DNA of 7,496 bases, from positions 1 through 7,496 of the forward strand of contig CAZUAH010000650.1 in NCBI GenBank assembly GCA_964617665.1, read 5' to 3'. Below the pieces are notes generated by a model. The model saw only the letters and a program-made list of their open reading frames with translations. It did no database searches and was not told the DNA's origin. The stretch comes from JADHUC01 sp964617665. Its GTDB lineage: Bacteria; Planctomycetota; Planctomycetia; Pirellulales; Pirellulaceae. The stretch's first letter is position 1. Every line of letters starts with the position of its first letter. This document shows positions 6,268-7,496 of the stretch, piece after piece. Both the position numbers and the translations under genes were made by a program.

Positions 6268-7422
6268 CTACTGCCAGTCTTCGGTCTCGTTTACCAGGAA
6301 TCCGTTCATTGCCTCGCGATCCACCGCTACGCCCAATCCCGGCGCGGTGGGGACGATTGCGTCTCCGTCTTCCACTTGCACCGCTCTCTCGAACATCTCG
6401 TCACGCAAAGCGTTCGGCGTCCGGTCGTATTCCAGCACGGGTGGGCAGACAATTGCGCGGCCTGGTTCGCGATATGTGGCAGACAAGAAATGCGTTGCGG
6501 CTGCGAAATTCAACATCGTGCCCCAAACGTGAGGAATCACATTGATCCCCATCGCGGAGGCCACTGTGCGGATCCTTATGGCCTCGGAGATGCCACCACA
6601 ATAGCCAATGTCGGGCTGGGCAATCTGCACAGCGCCTGGGGCCAGAAGCCGCTGGAACCCGTACCGCGTTTGCTCGCACTCGCCAGTGGCCAACGGAACC
6701 GACACCTGCGCATGTAACTGGGGAAACAGTTCCGGGTGTTGTGGCGATAGCGGTTCCTCGAACCAAGCAAATTCAGCATCCTCCAACGCCCGACCGACGC
6801 GAATCGCTTCGGGCAGGTCGTAAGCGTGATTCGCATCGGCCATCAGCGTAGCGTCACGCAAAGCCGCACGGACTGTCTTGATCAATTCGACATCGAAGTG
6901 GACACCGCGACCGACTTTGATTTTCAGCTTGTCGAACCCCTGGTCCCAGAAACCGACGGCCTCGGCCACGATGGCTTCGATCAGGGGATCGTCGTCCAAA
7001 TCCCTGAAGTACATCTTCGTGATGTAACAAGGTACGGAATCGCGGTAACGACCGCCCATCAAGTCGGACACGGGCAGCCCTAATGTCTTTCCTTTCAAAT
7101 CCCACAACGCCATATCGATCGCAGAAATCGCGCCCATCATCGGCCCGGTGCGAGCGAAATCCAGCGATTTCTGCCACATCTCGTGCCACAGCACGTCCGT
7201 GGTCATTGGGTCACGGCCAAGCAGCAGCGGGGCGTAATAGCTGGTCACGGCGGCTTGGCTCACTTCGGCCGGCCCGTAGCAGTCGCCCCAGCCGCTGATG
7301 CCAGAATCGGCAACCACCTCGACTACCATCGAGTTGCGCGACTTGAAGGTCAGTTGCGAATAGGAGAACGGTTCCTCCAGTTCGTAACGAAGATGATACG
7401 TCCGAATACACTCGATTTTCAT
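6268..7422 (-). CDS. Mandelate racemase/muconate lactonizing family enzyme (enolase superfamily)
   Basis: A 384-residue Mg2+-dependent enzyme that abstracts the proton next to a carboxylate, giving a racemase or acid-sugar dehydratase. An N-terminal capping domain (about 1-125) precedes the barrel. Catalytic residues are all in place: KxK at Lys167 and Lys169 (KLKIK), metal ligands Asp196 (MADANHA), Glu222 (WFEEP) and Glu248 (ATGE), and the His298-Asp271 dyad (IPHVWG, QPDIGYCGG). The spacing follows mandelate racemase itself closely (Lys166, Asp195, Glu221, Glu247, Asp270, His297), which places it in the mandelate racemase subgroup and not among the muconate cycloisomerases. Substrate specificity cannot be read; hydroxy or sugar acids are likely. 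The start has a weak GGTGAG site only two bases upstream. The gene is convergent with the esterase (30-base gap); the upstream side is cut by the window edge. Confidence 0.94.
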   Translation of the reverse strand: MKIECIRTYHLRYELEEPFSYSQLTFKSRNSMVVEVVADSGISGWGDCYGPAEVSQAAVTSYYAPLLLGRDPMTTDVLWHEMWQKSLDFARTGPMMGAISAIDMALWDLKGKTLGLPVSDLMGGRYRDSVPCYITKMYFRDLDDDPLIEAIVAEAVGFWDQGFDKLKIKVGRGVHFDVELIKTVRAALRDATLMADANHAYDLPEAIRVGRALEDAEFAWFEEPLSPQHPELFPQLHAQVSVPLATGECEQTRYGFQRLLAPGAVQIAQPDIGYCGGISEAIRIRTVASAMGINVIPHVWGTMLNFAAATHFLSATYREPGRAIVCPPVLEYDRTPNALRDEMFERAVQVEDGDAIVPTAPGLGVAVDREAMNGFLVNETEDWQ

Positions 7423-7496
7423 GGCTCACCAACGCAAAGCAACCGCTCCGGCGGCCCAGATTCTCTTCACGATTGGGGATCATTTTGAGGGACTCC

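Noticed and set aside
7211..7483. A 90-codon reverse frame starting upstream of the mandelate racemase-type gene
   Set aside because: It has a possible GGAG upstream, but most of it overlaps the real enzyme gene in another frame and its translation is not protein-like.

Overview
The window is high-GC bacterial chromosomal DNA with five full-length protein genes and one very short gene that ordinary length cut-offs would miss. The weak, variable ribosome-binding sites and a GC-rich palindromic repeat with the core GCTTCCTTCGCTTACGCTCA suggest a planctomycete, perhaps of the Pirellula/Rhodopirellula type. That assignment is inference from memory of such repeats, not something the sequence proves. 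No rRNA, tRNA, CRISPR array, transposase or phage gene was seen.

Layout: bases 1-263 are a gene-free leader with several small inverted repeats. They precede a forward RhlE-type DEAD-box RNA helicase (264-1544). After a convergent 197-base gap comes a reverse-strand operon, read from high to low coordinates. It begins with a putative promoter (about 5138-5166) and a 37-residue single-membrane-span protein with a strong Shine-Dalgarno sequence (5099-4986). A 184-base spacer holding a REP-like palindrome follows, then a sodium:solute symporter (4801-3275). Fifteen bases further on is an AMP-forming acyl-CoA synthetase that most resembles malonyl-CoA synthetase MatB/ACSF3 (3259-1742). Divergent from this operon is a hormone-sensitive-lipase-family esterase (5290-6237). 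Convergent with the esterase, 30 bases away, is an enolase-superfamily enzyme of the mandelate racemase type (7422-6268).

The coherent unit is the reverse operon. A Na+-coupled importer, probably with a tiny membrane accessory subunit, brings in a carboxylate, and the downstream ligase attaches it to CoA. The esterase could release carboxylic acids from esters, and the mandelate racemase-type enzyme acts on hydroxy or sugar acids, so the neighbourhood as a whole looks like organic-acid scavenging. Only the three-gene operon has structural support as a unit. The helicase looks like an unrelated housekeeping neighbour. The most notable observation is the 37-residue protein encoded just upstream of the symporter.
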